Source: Rubellimicrobium rubrum
GTDB lineage: Bacteria > Pseudomonadota > Alphaproteobacteria > Rhodobacterales > Rhodobacteraceae
DNA length: 32,204 nucleotides
Assembly (NCBI RefSeq): GCF_006152115.1
Contig: NZ_VDFU01000011.1
Coordinates: forward strand, 1 to 32,204
Reading direction: 5' to 3'
Shown here: positions 23,906 to 32,106 of the stretch, in pieces
Layout of the letters: every line of letters begins with the position of its first letter
How positions within the stretch are numbered: position 1 is the stretch's first letter
The notes under the pieces: model-generated
What the model saw: only the letters and a program-made list of their open reading frames with translations
What the model was told of the DNA's origin: nothing
Database searches by the model: none
Made by a program: the position numbers and the translations under genes

Positions 23906-24556
23906 ATGCGGAAGCTACTCTTGACGGGCGCGGTGATGTTTGGGGCGGCTGGGATCGGCGCGCTCTGGACACAGTCCCGAGCGCAGGCTGCGGCACCGGC
24001 AGTCGCTGCGGCTCCCCTGGGCGACCTTTCGGGTCTCCAGGCGATCGTCGCCGATGTACAGGACATCGCCGCCAAGGGCGACTGGGCGGCCGCCGAAGCG
24101 CGGATCACCGACCTTGAAACCGCTTGGGACGATGCGGAGAGGACGATGCGGCCGTTGGACCCCTCCGCCTGGGGCGACGTGGATGCCGCGGCCGACGCGG
24201 CGTTTGACGCGCTCAGGGCATCCGTGCCGGACCGGGCTCAGGTCGACGCCACCCTCGCCGCGCTGTCGGCCGAGCTCGCCCACCCCACGCCTGGCGCAGG
24301 CGGAACGGTGGCCGCCGTGGGGGTGGTCGGGCCGGACGGCACCGTCGCTGTCACCGATGCGAACGGCCGCGCCCTGCCCTGCGAGGACATGGCGGGTGCG
24401 TTGCGCACGGCACGTGCCGCAGGGTTCGACCTCGTGCCCGCCGATCAGGCGCAGGTGGACGCCCTTCAGGCCAAGGGGCTGGAGCGCTGCAACGCCGACG
24501 ACGATGCCCGCGCCGACGACTTCTTCGCCAAGGCCCTGACGATCCTAGCGCGCTGA
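23906..24556 (+). CDS. Putative exported protein of unknown function
   Basis: This 216-residue protein starts at ATG 23906. It begins with a signal peptide or anchor, MRKLLLTGAVMFGAAGIGAL with TQSRAQAAAP following (cleavage near residue 29). The mature part is acidic and mostly helical: DVQDIAAKGDWAAAEARITD, then LETAWDDAERTMRPLDPSAW and DVDAAADAAFDALRASVPD form a helical pair. A Gly/Thr/Val linker, VGVVGPDGTVAVTDANGRAL, follows, and then a C-terminal helical part with two Cys (CEDM and CNADDDARADDFFAKAL). I cannot name a family with certainty. It sits 34 bases upstream of the COG4705-type gene and is probably co-transcribed with it, so a periplasmic partner of that membrane protein is a fair guess. 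Confidence 0.75.
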   Translation: MRKLLLTGAVMFGAAGIGALWTQSRAQAAAPAVAAAPLGDLSGLQAIVADVQDIAAKGDWAAAEARITDLETAWDDAERTMRPLDPSAWGDVDAAADAAFDALRASVPDRAQVDATLAALSAELAHPTPGAGGTVAAVGVVGPDGTVAVTDANGRALPCEDMAGALRTARAAGFDLVPADQAQVDALQAKGLERCNADDDARADDFFAKALTILAR

Positions 24557-24590
24557 GTCGGCGCGCCCCACCCTCTGATCGGAGACTGCG

Positions 24591-25442
24591 ATGTCCACTC
24601 TCGACATGCCGGCGATGCCGGCCCTTCCCGACATGACCCCCCGCTACTCGGCCTCCAACCGCGTGCCGCACGTGACCTGGGACTTCTGGCTCATCAAGCT
24701 CGTGGCCGTGACCATGGGCGAGACGGCGGCCGATTTCCTGGCCGTCAACCTTGGCCTGGGGCTAACCGCGACCTCGCTCTTCATGGCCGCCGTGCTGTGC
24801 CTCGCCCTGATCCCGCAAGTCGAGGCCAAGCGTTACGTACCCTGGAGGTACTGGCTTGCCGTGGTGCTGATCTCGATCGTCGGCACTCTTGTGACCGACA
24901 ATCTTGTGGACAACTTCGGGGTCAGCCTCGCCGCCACCACCGTGGCCTTCACCGTGGCATTGGCCGCGACGTTCTGGGCCTGGTGGCGCTCGGAACGCAC
25001 GCTGTCGATCCACTACGTCACGACGGACCGGCGCGAGATGTTCTACTGGCTGGCCATTCTCTTCACCTTCGCACTCGGCACCGCCGCAGGCGACCTCGTG
25101 GCCGAGACGTTCGGGCTCGGCTATCTGGCGACCGGTCTTCTGTTCGGCCTGACCATCGCCGCCATCGCCTTCTGCCACTACGTCCTCGAGATGAACGCCA
25201 TCCTTGCGTTCTGGCTGGCCTACATCCTGACGCGCCCGCTCGGCGCCTCGTTCGGCGACCTGCTCTCCCAGCCGTCCGAGTATGGTGGCCTGGGGCTCGG
25301 GACCGTCGTCACGAGCGTCATCTTCCTGGCCACCATCGCCGGGGTCGTCCTCTACATGCTGGCCACCATCGCCGGGGTCGTCCTCTACATGACGGCGGCC
25401 AGTCGCGGCGACAATGAGGTGCGGCTCGACCGCGCGGCCTGA
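24591..25442 (+). CDS. COG4705-type integral membrane protein with four internal repeats
   Basis: This 283-residue protein starts at ATG 24591 with GGAG upstream. It has about eight membrane helices arranged as four similar units starting near residues 32, 87, 152 and 207: FWLIKLVAVTMGETAADFLA, YWLAVVLISIVGTLVTDNLV, YWLAILFTFALGTAAGDLVA and FWLAYILTRPLGASFGDLLS. Each carries an aromatic-W-L start and a conserved G-x4-D motif with Asp at 48, 103, 168 and 223. The family is widespread but uncharacterised as far as I know. Membrane-buried acidic residues in four-fold repeat suggest ion or proton coupling. An exact 33-base duplication (25326-25391) doubles LATIAGVVLYM in the last helix, lengthening it beyond the usual. 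A small-molecule transporter role is inference only. Confidence 0.85.
   Translation: MSTLDMPAMPALPDMTPRYSASNRVPHVTWDFWLIKLVAVTMGETAADFLAVNLGLGLTATSLFMAAVLCLALIPQVEAKRYVPWRYWLAVVLISIVGTLVTDNLVDNFGVSLAATTVAFTVALAATFWAWWRSERTLSIHYVTTDRREMFYWLAILFTFALGTAAGDLVAETFGLGYLATGLLFGLTIAAIAFCHYVLEMNAILAFWLAYILTRPLGASFGDLLSQPSEYGGLGLGTVVTSVIFLATIAGVVLYMLATIAGVVLYMTAASRGDNEVRLDRAA
25326..25391 (+). repeat. Exact 33-bp tandem duplication inside the COG4705-type gene
   Basis: Two identical 33-base units (25326-25358 and 25359-25391) encode LATIAGVVLYM twice in a row, in frame. The identity of synonymous positions shows the duplication is recent, or is an assembly collapse or expansion product. Confidence 0.95.
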
Positions 25443-25487
25443 AACTTCTGTCCACCCTGGCCGCCGCCCCAGATGGTCAGGCACCTC

Positions 25488-25522
25488 GGGCGGGTCCGCC
25501 ACTGGCAGGCCCGCCCCTTTTC
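25488..25522 (+). terminator. Probable intrinsic terminator after the COG4705-type gene
   Basis: GGGCGGG (25488-25494) and CCCGCCC (25510-25516) form a 7-bp GC stem with a 15-base loop, followed by CTTTT. It lies 46 bases after the stop of the membrane protein gene and 55 bases before the next regulator start, so it may separate two transcription units or attenuate read-through. Confidence 0.5.
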
Positions 25523-25576
25523 CCGCCGGGACGCCTATGCGACCCTGAACCACCCAGCCCCGAGGACTCCGCCGTC

Positions 25577-26284
25577 ATGCGCATTCTGCTCGTCGAGGAC
25601 GACCACGACACGGCCGCCTACGTGTCACGCGGCTTGGCCGAGGTGGGTCATGTCTGCGACGTCCTGGCTGACGGCCAGGACGGGCTCTTCCAGGCCACCC
25701 GCGAGGTCTACGACGTGGCCGTGGTGGACCGGATGCTGCCAGGGCTGGACGGGCTCAGGCTCGTGCGGGCGCTGCGCGCGGCGGGCCGCAAGGTGCCCGT
25801 TCTGTTCCTGACGGCCGTGGGCGGCGTCGAGGATCGCGTCGAGGGGCTGGAGGCGGGCGCCGACGACTACCTGACCAAGCCTTTCGCCTTCAGCGAGCTG
25901 CTCGCCCGCGTAAACGCCCTGGCTCGCCAACCACAGGCGGTGGCGACCACGACGGCCCTGCGCGTTGCCGACCTGGAACTCGACCTTCTGGCGCGCACGG
26001 CGCGTCGCGGTGGCACCCTGATCAACCTCCTGCCCAAGGAATTCACCCTTCTGGAAGTCCTGATGCGCAACGAGGGCCGTGTGGTCACGCGCACGATGCT
26101 CCTGGAACGGGTCTGGGACTTCAACTTCGACCCCAAGACCAGCGTGGTCGAAACCCATGTGAGCCGCTTGCGCGCCAAGATCGACCGGCCTTTCGGGCAG
26201 CCCCTCCTCCACACGGTGAAGTCGGCGGGCTACGTGCTCCGTGCCTCATCCGGTCCTGCCTCCCCGAGCCATGCGCCCCGCTGA
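25577..26284 (+). CDS. OmpR/PhoB family response regulator
   Basis: This 235-residue regulator starts at ATG 25577. The receiver shows ILLVEDDHDTAAYVSRGLAE, phospho-acceptor Asp 51 in VAVVDRMLPGLDGL, LFLTAVGG and Lys 101 in YLTKPFAF. The winged-helix domain contains LLPKEFTLLEVLMRNEGRVV, then ERVWDFNFDPKTSVVETHVS and RLRAKIDRPFG with HTVKSAGYVLRA. The WDFNFDP segment places it in the CusR/QseB-like branch common in alphaproteobacteria. The gene overlaps the kinase start by 14 bases. Its kinase is interrupted by a stop, so the pair may no longer signal normally. Neighbouring membrane and exported protein genes are likely targets. Confidence 0.9.
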   Translation: MRILLVEDDHDTAAYVSRGLAEVGHVCDVLADGQDGLFQATREVYDVAVVDRMLPGLDGLRLVRALRAAGRKVPVLFLTAVGGVEDRVEGLEAGADDYLTKPFAFSELLARVNALARQPQAVATTTALRVADLELDLLARTARRGGTLINLLPKEFTLLEVLMRNEGRVVTRTMLLERVWDFNFDPKTSVVETHVSRLRAKIDRPFGQPLLHTVKSAGYVLRASSGPASPSHAPR

Positions 26285-27629
26285 TCTTTTGGGTCGCACC
26301 TCCGTCCGACTGGCGCTGGCCTTCGCGCTCCTTCTCATTGCCGCTTTTGCCGCCGCCGGCGCTGTGGCCTGGGGCCTCATCCGTCAGGATCTCGAGGCGC
26401 AGGCAGACCGCCGCATCCTCCAAACCTGGAGGACTATCGCCACCGAGGCCGTCGATGGACCTGAGGAACTGGCGGCGGCCGTCGAAGAGCAGCTCGCCGC
26501 CGTTGCGGATCTTTCCACGGTGATCCTGCTGACCGACTCTTCGGGCGCGACCCTTGCCGGGAATCTGCAGGCGTTCCAGGGCACGGCAGGCTGGTCGAAC
26601 CGTTCAGCCATGGATCTGGGTCTGCCGGAAGGCTCCTCCTTTCGACTCTACGCAGGCCCGGTGAGCGAGGGATTCCTTGTCGTGGGCAGCACCGACGCCG
26701 ACCTCCACGAGATCGGTGCGATCGTCCTGGGCGCTCTCGGATGAGCTTCGGTCGCTGTCCTGATCGTCGCTTTCGGAGGCGGTGCCTTGATTGCTGCCGG
26801 CGTTCAAGCGCGCATGGAGCGGATGGAATCGGTGCTTGACCGGGTGGGGGAAGGCGACCTCACCGCACGCATGGCCGTTCGGGGCAGTGGCGACCTCGCC
26901 CGTCTGGCTCAGGGGATCAACTCGGCCCTTGTCCGGTTGGAACGGGTGGTCGAAGGCATGCGGCAAGTGTCGACCGACATCGCCCACGATCTACGCACGC
27001 CGCTCGGGCGCCTCAGGTTTCGGATCGAGGCCGCCGCGGCGCGCGCGACCGAGGGCTCGAGGCTCGCCGAGGACCTCGACGCCGCTTTGGAAGAAAGCGA
27101 CACGCTCGACGCCACGTTCGCCGCTCTCCTGCGCATCGCCGAGATCGAGGCCGGCGCCCGACGGGCGCGGTTCGCACCGCTGGATCTCGGGGAGGTATTG
27201 GTCCGGATCGTCGAGGCCTACGAAGGTGTCGCCGAGGAGGCCGGACAGAATCTGAGCCTTTCCTTGTCGGTCACGGCTCCAATCCACGGCGATCGCGACC
27301 TTCTCGTTCAGCTGTTCGCCAACCTCGTGGAGAATGCCATCCGCCACGGCCCCGCAGGCACCCGGATCGAGTGCACCGTGACCCAGGAAGGCGACTGCCC
27401 GCAAGCCACGCTTCGCGACACGGGCCCAGGCATCCCGGCGGCCGAGAGGGAACTCGTCCTGCGCCGCCTTTACCGCCTGGAGAAGAGCCGCACCTCCCCC
27501 GGCACGGGGCTCGGCCTCGCGCTCGTCAAGGCGGTGGCGGACCTCCACGGCGCCGACCTGATCCTTGCGGACGCGGGCCCGGGCCTCCGGGTCACCTTGC
27601 GCTTTCCACCCTTCAGGGCCTCCGCATGA
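26271..27629 (+). pseudogene. Sensor histidine kinase interrupted by an in-frame TGA
   Basis: ATG 26271 opens a 452-residue kinase frame broken only by TGA at 26742-26744 (codon 158); reading resumes in the same frame. Helix 1 is about residues 11-36 (LALAFALLLIAAFAAAGAVA). A periplasmic domain of about 110 residues follows. The stop lies inside helix 2 (IGAIVLGALG, stop, ASVAVLIVAFGGGALIAAGV). Then come HAMP (ERMESVLDRVGEGDLTARMA), HisKA with STDIAHDLRTPLGRLR (His about 239), N-box LFANLVENAIRHG and G-box SPGTGLGLALVKAV. A TGG-to-TGA change would explain it. TTG 26787 or ATG 26814 could restart translation and yield a soluble kinase core. The alternatives are true pseudogene, read-through or sequence error. 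It follows its regulator with a 14-base overlap. Confidence 0.9.
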
Positions 27630-27795
27630 CCCAAACCCTCAGCTCGCCCGTCAACGCACCGGGTGCCATGGTTCTCTCTTTATCCTTGTGGTGTTCCTGG
27701 CGTGCTTCGGCGGGGCACTCCTGATCATCGGGGCCTTCGTGCCGATCTGTAGGGCCGCGGCAGACGTCGCGGCGGCGGATGCCCTCTCCTACTGA
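27626..27795 (+). pseudogene. Small membrane protein, frameshifted
   Basis: ATG 27626 overlaps the kinase stop (ATGA) and reads MTQTLSSPVNAPGAM, then goes out of frame. The +1/-1 neighbouring frame continues SLFILVVFLACFGGALLIIG and AFVPICRAAADVAAADALSY to TGA 27793-27795. Adding one G after ATG 27668-27670 (ATGG to ATGGG) gives a continuous 56-residue protein with one membrane helix. I do not know the family. The tight coupling with the kinase gene suggests it was the third gene of that operon. Confidence 0.5.
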
Positions 27796-27831
27796 GCGGG
27801 GCGGCAGTAGAAGGGGCGCGTCCAATCGGTC

Positions 27832-28082
27832 TTGCTGTTCCGCGCCCGCGCCTTGCTGCTCACGCGCGGCGAGGCCATCGTCGCCCGCCACGGCGCCAGG
27901 AGCATCCTCGTTGGTCGGTTCGTGCCTGGCGTGAAGGCAATGGTGCCGATCCTCACGGGGTCGATGGGCATGGGTGCCACTTGGTTCACCTTGGTCAACC
28001 TGGGTTCAGGCATCGTGTGGGTGGCGTTGCAGTTGCTCCCCGGCGCGGCCCCTGGATCAGTCGGGTCGCTGATGCCCGCGCC
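27832..28082 (+). pseudogene. DedA-family membrane protein fragment
   Basis: The frame reads RGEAIVARHGARSILVGRFV, then PGVKAMVPILTGSMGMGATW and FTLVNLGSGIVWVALQLLPG. This is the core of DedA (VTT/SNARE-associated) proteins, including the conserved G-R-F-x-P-G-x-R/K segment. DedA proteins are thought to flip phospholipids or undecaprenyl phosphate. Here the N-terminal 60 or so residues are missing, and after about 28082 the frame loses similarity, so both ends are truncated. It lies between a broken kinase operon and an IS5-type remnant. Confidence 0.7.
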
Positions 28083-28229
28083 ATGGTCCTGTCGGAACCT
28101 GGTCCTGTCCGACGGCCGCCGCAACGCCAGGTTCCCTGGGCAGTTGTCTTGGCACGAGTCACCGCCGCAGAGGTCCGGAATGCGGCAGCACGAACTCAGC
28201 GACGCTAGTCGGAGCTGATTGCGGACCCC

Positions 28230-28789
28230 ATGCCCCGTGCCGGTCTGCGTGGTGCCGGTCGCTGGCGGGATCATGGGCAGCTGATCCGCGGGCTGATGTG
28301 GAAGCTCTGGGCGTGTGCGCCGTGGCGAGACCTGCCCGAGCGCCATGGCCCCCGGCAGACCAGCTGGGAGCGCTTCAGCTGGTGGCGGCACAAGGGGCTG
28401 TTCGACAGGCTTCCGGACCGGCTGCCGCCCAAGCTGAACACGGCGGGGCTCACGACTTGGACCTCTGGTGCATCGCACCTCCCCAGGGGCCAGCCGCTCG
28501 GCCGCAGATGTGCGGGTAGAAGGTGCCCCCGTCGACCCCGAGCACCCTGCCCTCGGCCTCGCGCGCAGGGGTCTCGCCCCCCTTCCACAAAAGCGGCAAT
28601 GTGGGGCAACCCTGGCCGCGCCCCTTGGACCCTGATTTCTACCGCGGGCGCAACGCAACCGAATGCTGCGTCGGATCGCTGAAGGGTTACCGCTCCCTCA
28701 CCACCCGACACGAGACGCTCGCGGCCGACGTCGCAGCTTTGGTGAAGCTCGCGTTTCCGCGGCGATACCTTCGCGTGCTGCGCACCTGA
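28230..28789 (+). pseudogene. IS5-family transposase remnant with frameshift and internal deletion
   Basis: The N-terminal part (frame from 28230) reads WRDHGQLIRGLMWKLWACAP, then WRDLPERHGPRQTSWERFSW, the IS5/IS427 N-terminal domain. At about 28450 the frame shifts to DLDLWCI, the segment around the first catalytic Asp. The C-terminal part (28620-28789) reads DPDFYRGRNATECCVGSLKG and YRSLTTRHETLAADVAALVK, the segment with the catalytic Glu region. The middle of the catalytic domain is missing. A complete IS5 transposase is about 250-270 residues. The element cannot be autonomous. Inverted repeats were not identified. Confidence 0.8.
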
Positions 28790-29060
28790 CCAACCGAGGG
28801 CGTGGGGGCAGCAGTCTTCGACAACCAGCCTGCGACCGTTAACTCTCTGGGATGCCTTGCCTATCGGACCCGCAACGTTTCCCTCACGGCCGGAGTTGGA
28901 CAGGTTCATGCGCGCTCGGGTCGTGTCCGGCCCAGACCGGCATGCCAGCGGGGTCGCCCGCTGGGCCCTGCGCGTGCTTGGGAGGCAGCATCAGCGGGAC
29001 CGGCGGAAGGGACGCATACCAGTGAGCCGTGATCGTGACGTCCGGCATGGCTGATCCCCG

Positions 29061-30313
29061 ATGGACCGGGCCTTTCTGATGGGGGCGACATGGGCGCGGT
29101 CATGCGCGCGCACGACTGGAGGGACACGCCCCTCGGCTCGATCGAGACCTGGCCACCAAGCCTGCGCTTCGCACTCGGCATCTGCCTGGGCACCCACACT
29201 CCGCTCGGGATCTAGTGGGGGAGCAGCTCCTGCTGCTTCACAACGATGCCTTCCGGCGGCTCATCGGCGACAAGCATCTGCGCGCGCTCGGGCGTCCCGC
29301 GCAGGATGTCCTTCCCGAGATCTGGGACACCGTCGGACCGATGCTCGGCGGCGTCCTTGCCACAGGCACAGCGTCGGCCTCGGACGGCGCACTCCTGCCC
29401 CCTGTTCGTGGATGGCAAGCTGGAGGATCGCTGGTTCGGCTTCACCGCCAGCCCCACCCTCGGCGAGGGCGGGCAGGTCGAGGGTGTCTTCAACATAGCA
29501 ACCGAGGCCACAGACCGCGTGCGCGCCAAGCGAGCCCGGCTGCAAAGCGAACGCCGGCTGAAGCGGGTCATCGGACAGGCGGGACTGTCGGCCGACATCC
29601 GGGCGCTCTTCGAAGCTGCACCCACCCCGCTTCTCGTGCTGGCGGCGCCGGACTGGACCATCGAGGCCGTCAACGATGCCCGCCTCCGGGTCATAGGAAG
29701 CACGCGCGAGAGCCTCCTCGGGCGCAAGCACTTCGAAGGCTGTCCCGACGATCCGGACGACCCGCAAACGGATGGCGTCCGTAACCTGAGCGCCTCGATC
29801 GAGCGCGTCTTGGCCATGAAGACGACCAATGTCATGGCTGTCCAGCGCCATGCCGTGCGCGACCACAGCAGCCACTTTGTCGAGCCCTGGTCGATGCGCG
29901 TGGACACCGTGACGCGCGCCTCCTCCGCTGCAGGCGGCACCTGCAAGCTCATGGCCTTGTCGCTGACCGACACCGGCTCGGGGATCCCTCCCGAGCACCT
30001 GGCGCGCATCGTCGATGCCGTTCATCACCACGAAGGGGTCGTCAACGCCCAGGAAGCGCTGACCTATCTCAAGGAACACGATGGCCATATTCCTGTGGTC
30101 TTAACCGACGTTGTGATGCGCGGAATGAGCGGCGTCGAACTCGGAGAAGAGGTCCGCCGCCGCTACCCCGACCTGCCCGTGATCCTCACCTCGGGCTATA
30201 GCCACGTCCTGGCGGAGGAAGGGCAGCACGGGTTCGAGCTTCTGAAGAAGCCTTACGCGGCCGATGACCTGCCCAGGGCTCTGCGCCGGGTCTCCTTGGG
30301 CCGGGATGCCTGA
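29061..30313 (+). pseudogene. Hybrid PAS sensor kinase, decayed (frameshifts, stop, kinase core lost)
   Basis: The start reads MDRAFLMG at ATG 29061, then MGAVMRAHDWRDTPLGSIET in the next frame (one G short in 29081-29085). A TAG at 29213-29215 and another missing G (29217-29221) follow before EQLLLLHNDAFRRLIGDKHL. One extra C near 29396-29400 moves the frame again to FVDGKLEDRWFGFTASPTLG, which then stays open to TGA 30313. A second PAS domain (ALFEAAPTPLLVLAAPDWTI) is present. The HisKA domain and most of the HATPase are gone; only LTDTGSGIPPEHLARI remains. It runs into a receiver lacking its first strand (VVLTDVVMRGMSGVELGEEV with phospho-acceptor Asp; KKPYAADDL with Lys). It is not expected to be a working kinase. 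Confidence 0.8.
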
Positions 30314-30386
30314 ACGGGAAGCAGCTAGGCGGTGCTCGGGGCAGTCCCCGAACCTCGTCGGACAGGACCAAGCGTAGAGCCCGGCG

Positions 30387-30539
30387 CTAGGTCGAGCCCG
30401 GCTGCCGCTGCAATGTGCGATACACAGTGGGCCGCGACACGGAGAACAGCGCGGCCAAGTCGCTGATGCCGTCGTCGCCTGTGTCGTGCATCCGGCGCAG
30501 TTCCTTCTGCTGGCGATCCGACGGCCTGGGCTGCTTGCC
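30387..30539 (-). pseudogene. Serine recombinase/resolvase C-terminal HTH remnant
   Basis: On the minus strand the last 50 codons before TGA 30387-30389 read GKQPRPSDRQQKELRRMHDT, then GDDGISDLAALFSVSRPTVY and RTLQRQ. This is the DNA-binding helix-turn-helix tail of Hin/resolvase-type recombinases (pattern: basic linker, A-x2-F-x-V-S-R-x-T-x-Y-R). The catalytic domain is not found upstream in any frame. It is probably the trace of a transposon or integrative element. A small stand-alone HTH protein is a weaker alternative. Confidence 0.6.
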
Positions 30540-30776
30540 CCGGAGCCAGCCGCGGATCACCGTGCCATTCTTGGGAGACGGCTTTCTACCTGATTTGCCG
30601 AGGGGCGGCCAATGCGGCCCGAAGTGTCTGTTCAGCGATCCCCTTACGGACAGGCTGCAGACGCCCGCCTTGTCGGCCAGACTGATCATGGCGCCCATAC
30701 CAGGGCCGAAGTAACATTCGCTCGGTCCACTCCATGTGCGCCAGCCAACAACAGAAGAACCAACCGGGAGAACACT

Positions 30777-31919
30777 ATGAGGATCACGCAATTCATGGGA
30801 TCGGCAGCGCTCGCGCTCCTGCCCATGGCCGCTCCGGCCCAAGCGCAGGACGCGGAATCAGAGCTGCCGGCCTGCGAGGGCTGCTCGGACTCCATGGTGA
30901 TCATGTCCTGGGGCGGCGCCTACCAGGACATGCAGCTCAAGGCTTACGTCCAGCCCTACATCGATGCGACCGGGATCGATGTGACCTTCGACGAAAGCTC
31001 TGGCGAAGCAGTGGCAAAGCTCCGCGCCATGTCAGAGGCTGGCAATATCGGAGTGGATGTCGTCGACGCGCTCGGCGCGGACGCGATCCGGCTTTGCGAC
31101 GAAGGGCTGGCGATGGAGATCCCCTTCGACGAGTGGCTCGCGCCCTCGCCCGATGGCGCTCCGGCAACTGAGGATTTTGGCGAGAACGTCGTCTCCGACT
31201 GTCATATCCCGACAAGCGCCTATTCGACCACCTTCGGCTACCGCACCGACGTCGCTGAGTGGAATGGTCAGACGCCCGACGACATCTGTGACGTTTTCGA
31301 TCTTGAGACCTTTCCGGGAATGCGCGCACTGGAGGCACGCCCCATCGGCAACCTGGAATGGGCTCTGGTCTGCTCGGGTGTGCCGGTCGAGGAAGTCTAC
31401 GACACGCTCGAAACGGACGAAGGCGTGCAGATGGCCCTCGACAAGCTTGGCACCATCAAGGACCAGGTGATCTGGTGGACGGCCGGCGCCGAGACGCCGC
31501 AGCTCCTTGCCGACAAGGAGGTGGTGATGGGCTCCACCTACAACGGCCGCCTCTTTTCGGTGATCGAGGAGCAGAAGCAGCCGGTCGCCATGCTTTGGGA
31601 TTACCAAGTCCTCGACATTGACGGCTTCGTGGTCCCGGAAGGCCTGCCAGAGGACCAGCTGAACCGGGTGAAGCACTTCCTCCGTTTTGCCACCGATACC
31701 CAGCATCTCGCCAACCAGACAAAGTTCATCTCCTACGGTCCGATGCGCGCCTCCTCGCAGCCGCTGGTCTCCACCCATGCCGAGTTGGGCATCGACATGG
31801 CGCCGCACCTGCCGACCTCGCCGCAGAACGCCACGAACAGCATCCTGTTCAACTATGCTTGGTGGGCCGATCACCGCGACGAGCTCGATGCGCAGTTCCA
31901 GTCCTGGCTGGGTCAGTAA
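30777..31919 (+). CDS. ABC transporter periplasmic binding protein, polyamine/amino-acid type (PotD-like)
   Basis: This 380-residue exported protein starts at ATG 30777 with GGGAGAA upstream. The signal peptide is MRITQFMGSAALALLPMAAP with AQA before QDAES. The mature protein fits the SBP_bac (PotD/FbpA) class: VIMSWGGAYQDMQLKAYVQP, ATGIDVTFDESSGEAVAKLR, VDVVDALGADAIRLCDEGLA, VMGSTYNGRLFSVIEEQKQP and a C-terminal FNYAWWADHRDELDAQFQSW. It binds a small polar ligand in the periplasm and hands it to a permease not visible here. The nearby proline-racemase-family start suggests the cargo is hydroxyproline or a proline betaine rather than spermidine (inference). It is followed directly by an intrinsic terminator. 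Confidence 0.9.
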   Translation: MRITQFMGSAALALLPMAAPAQAQDAESELPACEGCSDSMVIMSWGGAYQDMQLKAYVQPYIDATGIDVTFDESSGEAVAKLRAMSEAGNIGVDVVDALGADAIRLCDEGLAMEIPFDEWLAPSPDGAPATEDFGENVVSDCHIPTSAYSTTFGYRTDVAEWNGQTPDDICDVFDLETFPGMRALEARPIGNLEWALVCSGVPVEEVYDTLETDEGVQMALDKLGTIKDQVIWWTAGAETPQLLADKEVVMGSTYNGRLFSVIEEQKQPVAMLWDYQVLDIDGFVVPEGLPEDQLNRVKHFLRFATDTQHLANQTKFISYGPMRASSQPLVSTHAELGIDMAPHLPTSPQNATNSILFNYAWWADHRDELDAQFQSWLGQ

Positions 31920-31934
31920 GCCGACAACGAGGGG

Positions 31935-31956
31935 GCGGGGCCGTCTGGCCCCGCTT
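31935..31956 (+). terminator. Intrinsic terminator after the binding-protein gene
   Basis: A perfect 8-bp GC stem (GCGGGGCC 31935-31942 with GGCCCCGC 31947-31954), a GTCT loop and a following TTCT lie 15 bases after the stop at 31919. The stem is strong and the U-tract weak, so partial read-through to a downstream permease or racemase gene is possible. Confidence 0.7.
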
Positions 31957-31975
31957 CTGCCGGTGCCGGCAGCTC

Positions 31976-32066
31976 AAAGAGCGCTGTTGGGTGCCAGCCT
32001 CGCGCGCGCCCTGCGCCGCAAGGATCAAAGCCGCCAAAGCGAACTCTCAGGCGGGGAGAAAGCTGG
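31976..32066 (+). ncRNA. Possible degenerate glycine-riboswitch-like aptamer
   Basis: The order of elements resembles a single glycine aptamer: AGAGC, a small hairpin (GCTG-TTGGGTG-CCAGC), GCGCCGCAAGGATCAA (compare CGCCGAAGGAGCAA), GCCGCC, then GAACTCTCAGGC. AGAG/CTCT and CGC/GCG could close the first stem. The expected AAAAGGAC after the last element is absent, and the GCCGAAGG core has an extra base. It lies between the binding-protein terminator and the racemase-like start. It could be chance similarity. Confidence 0.28.
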
Positions 32067-32106
32067 TCAAGGCCCGTCTGCCTGACCGTCAACACAGAAG
32101 CTCCCG

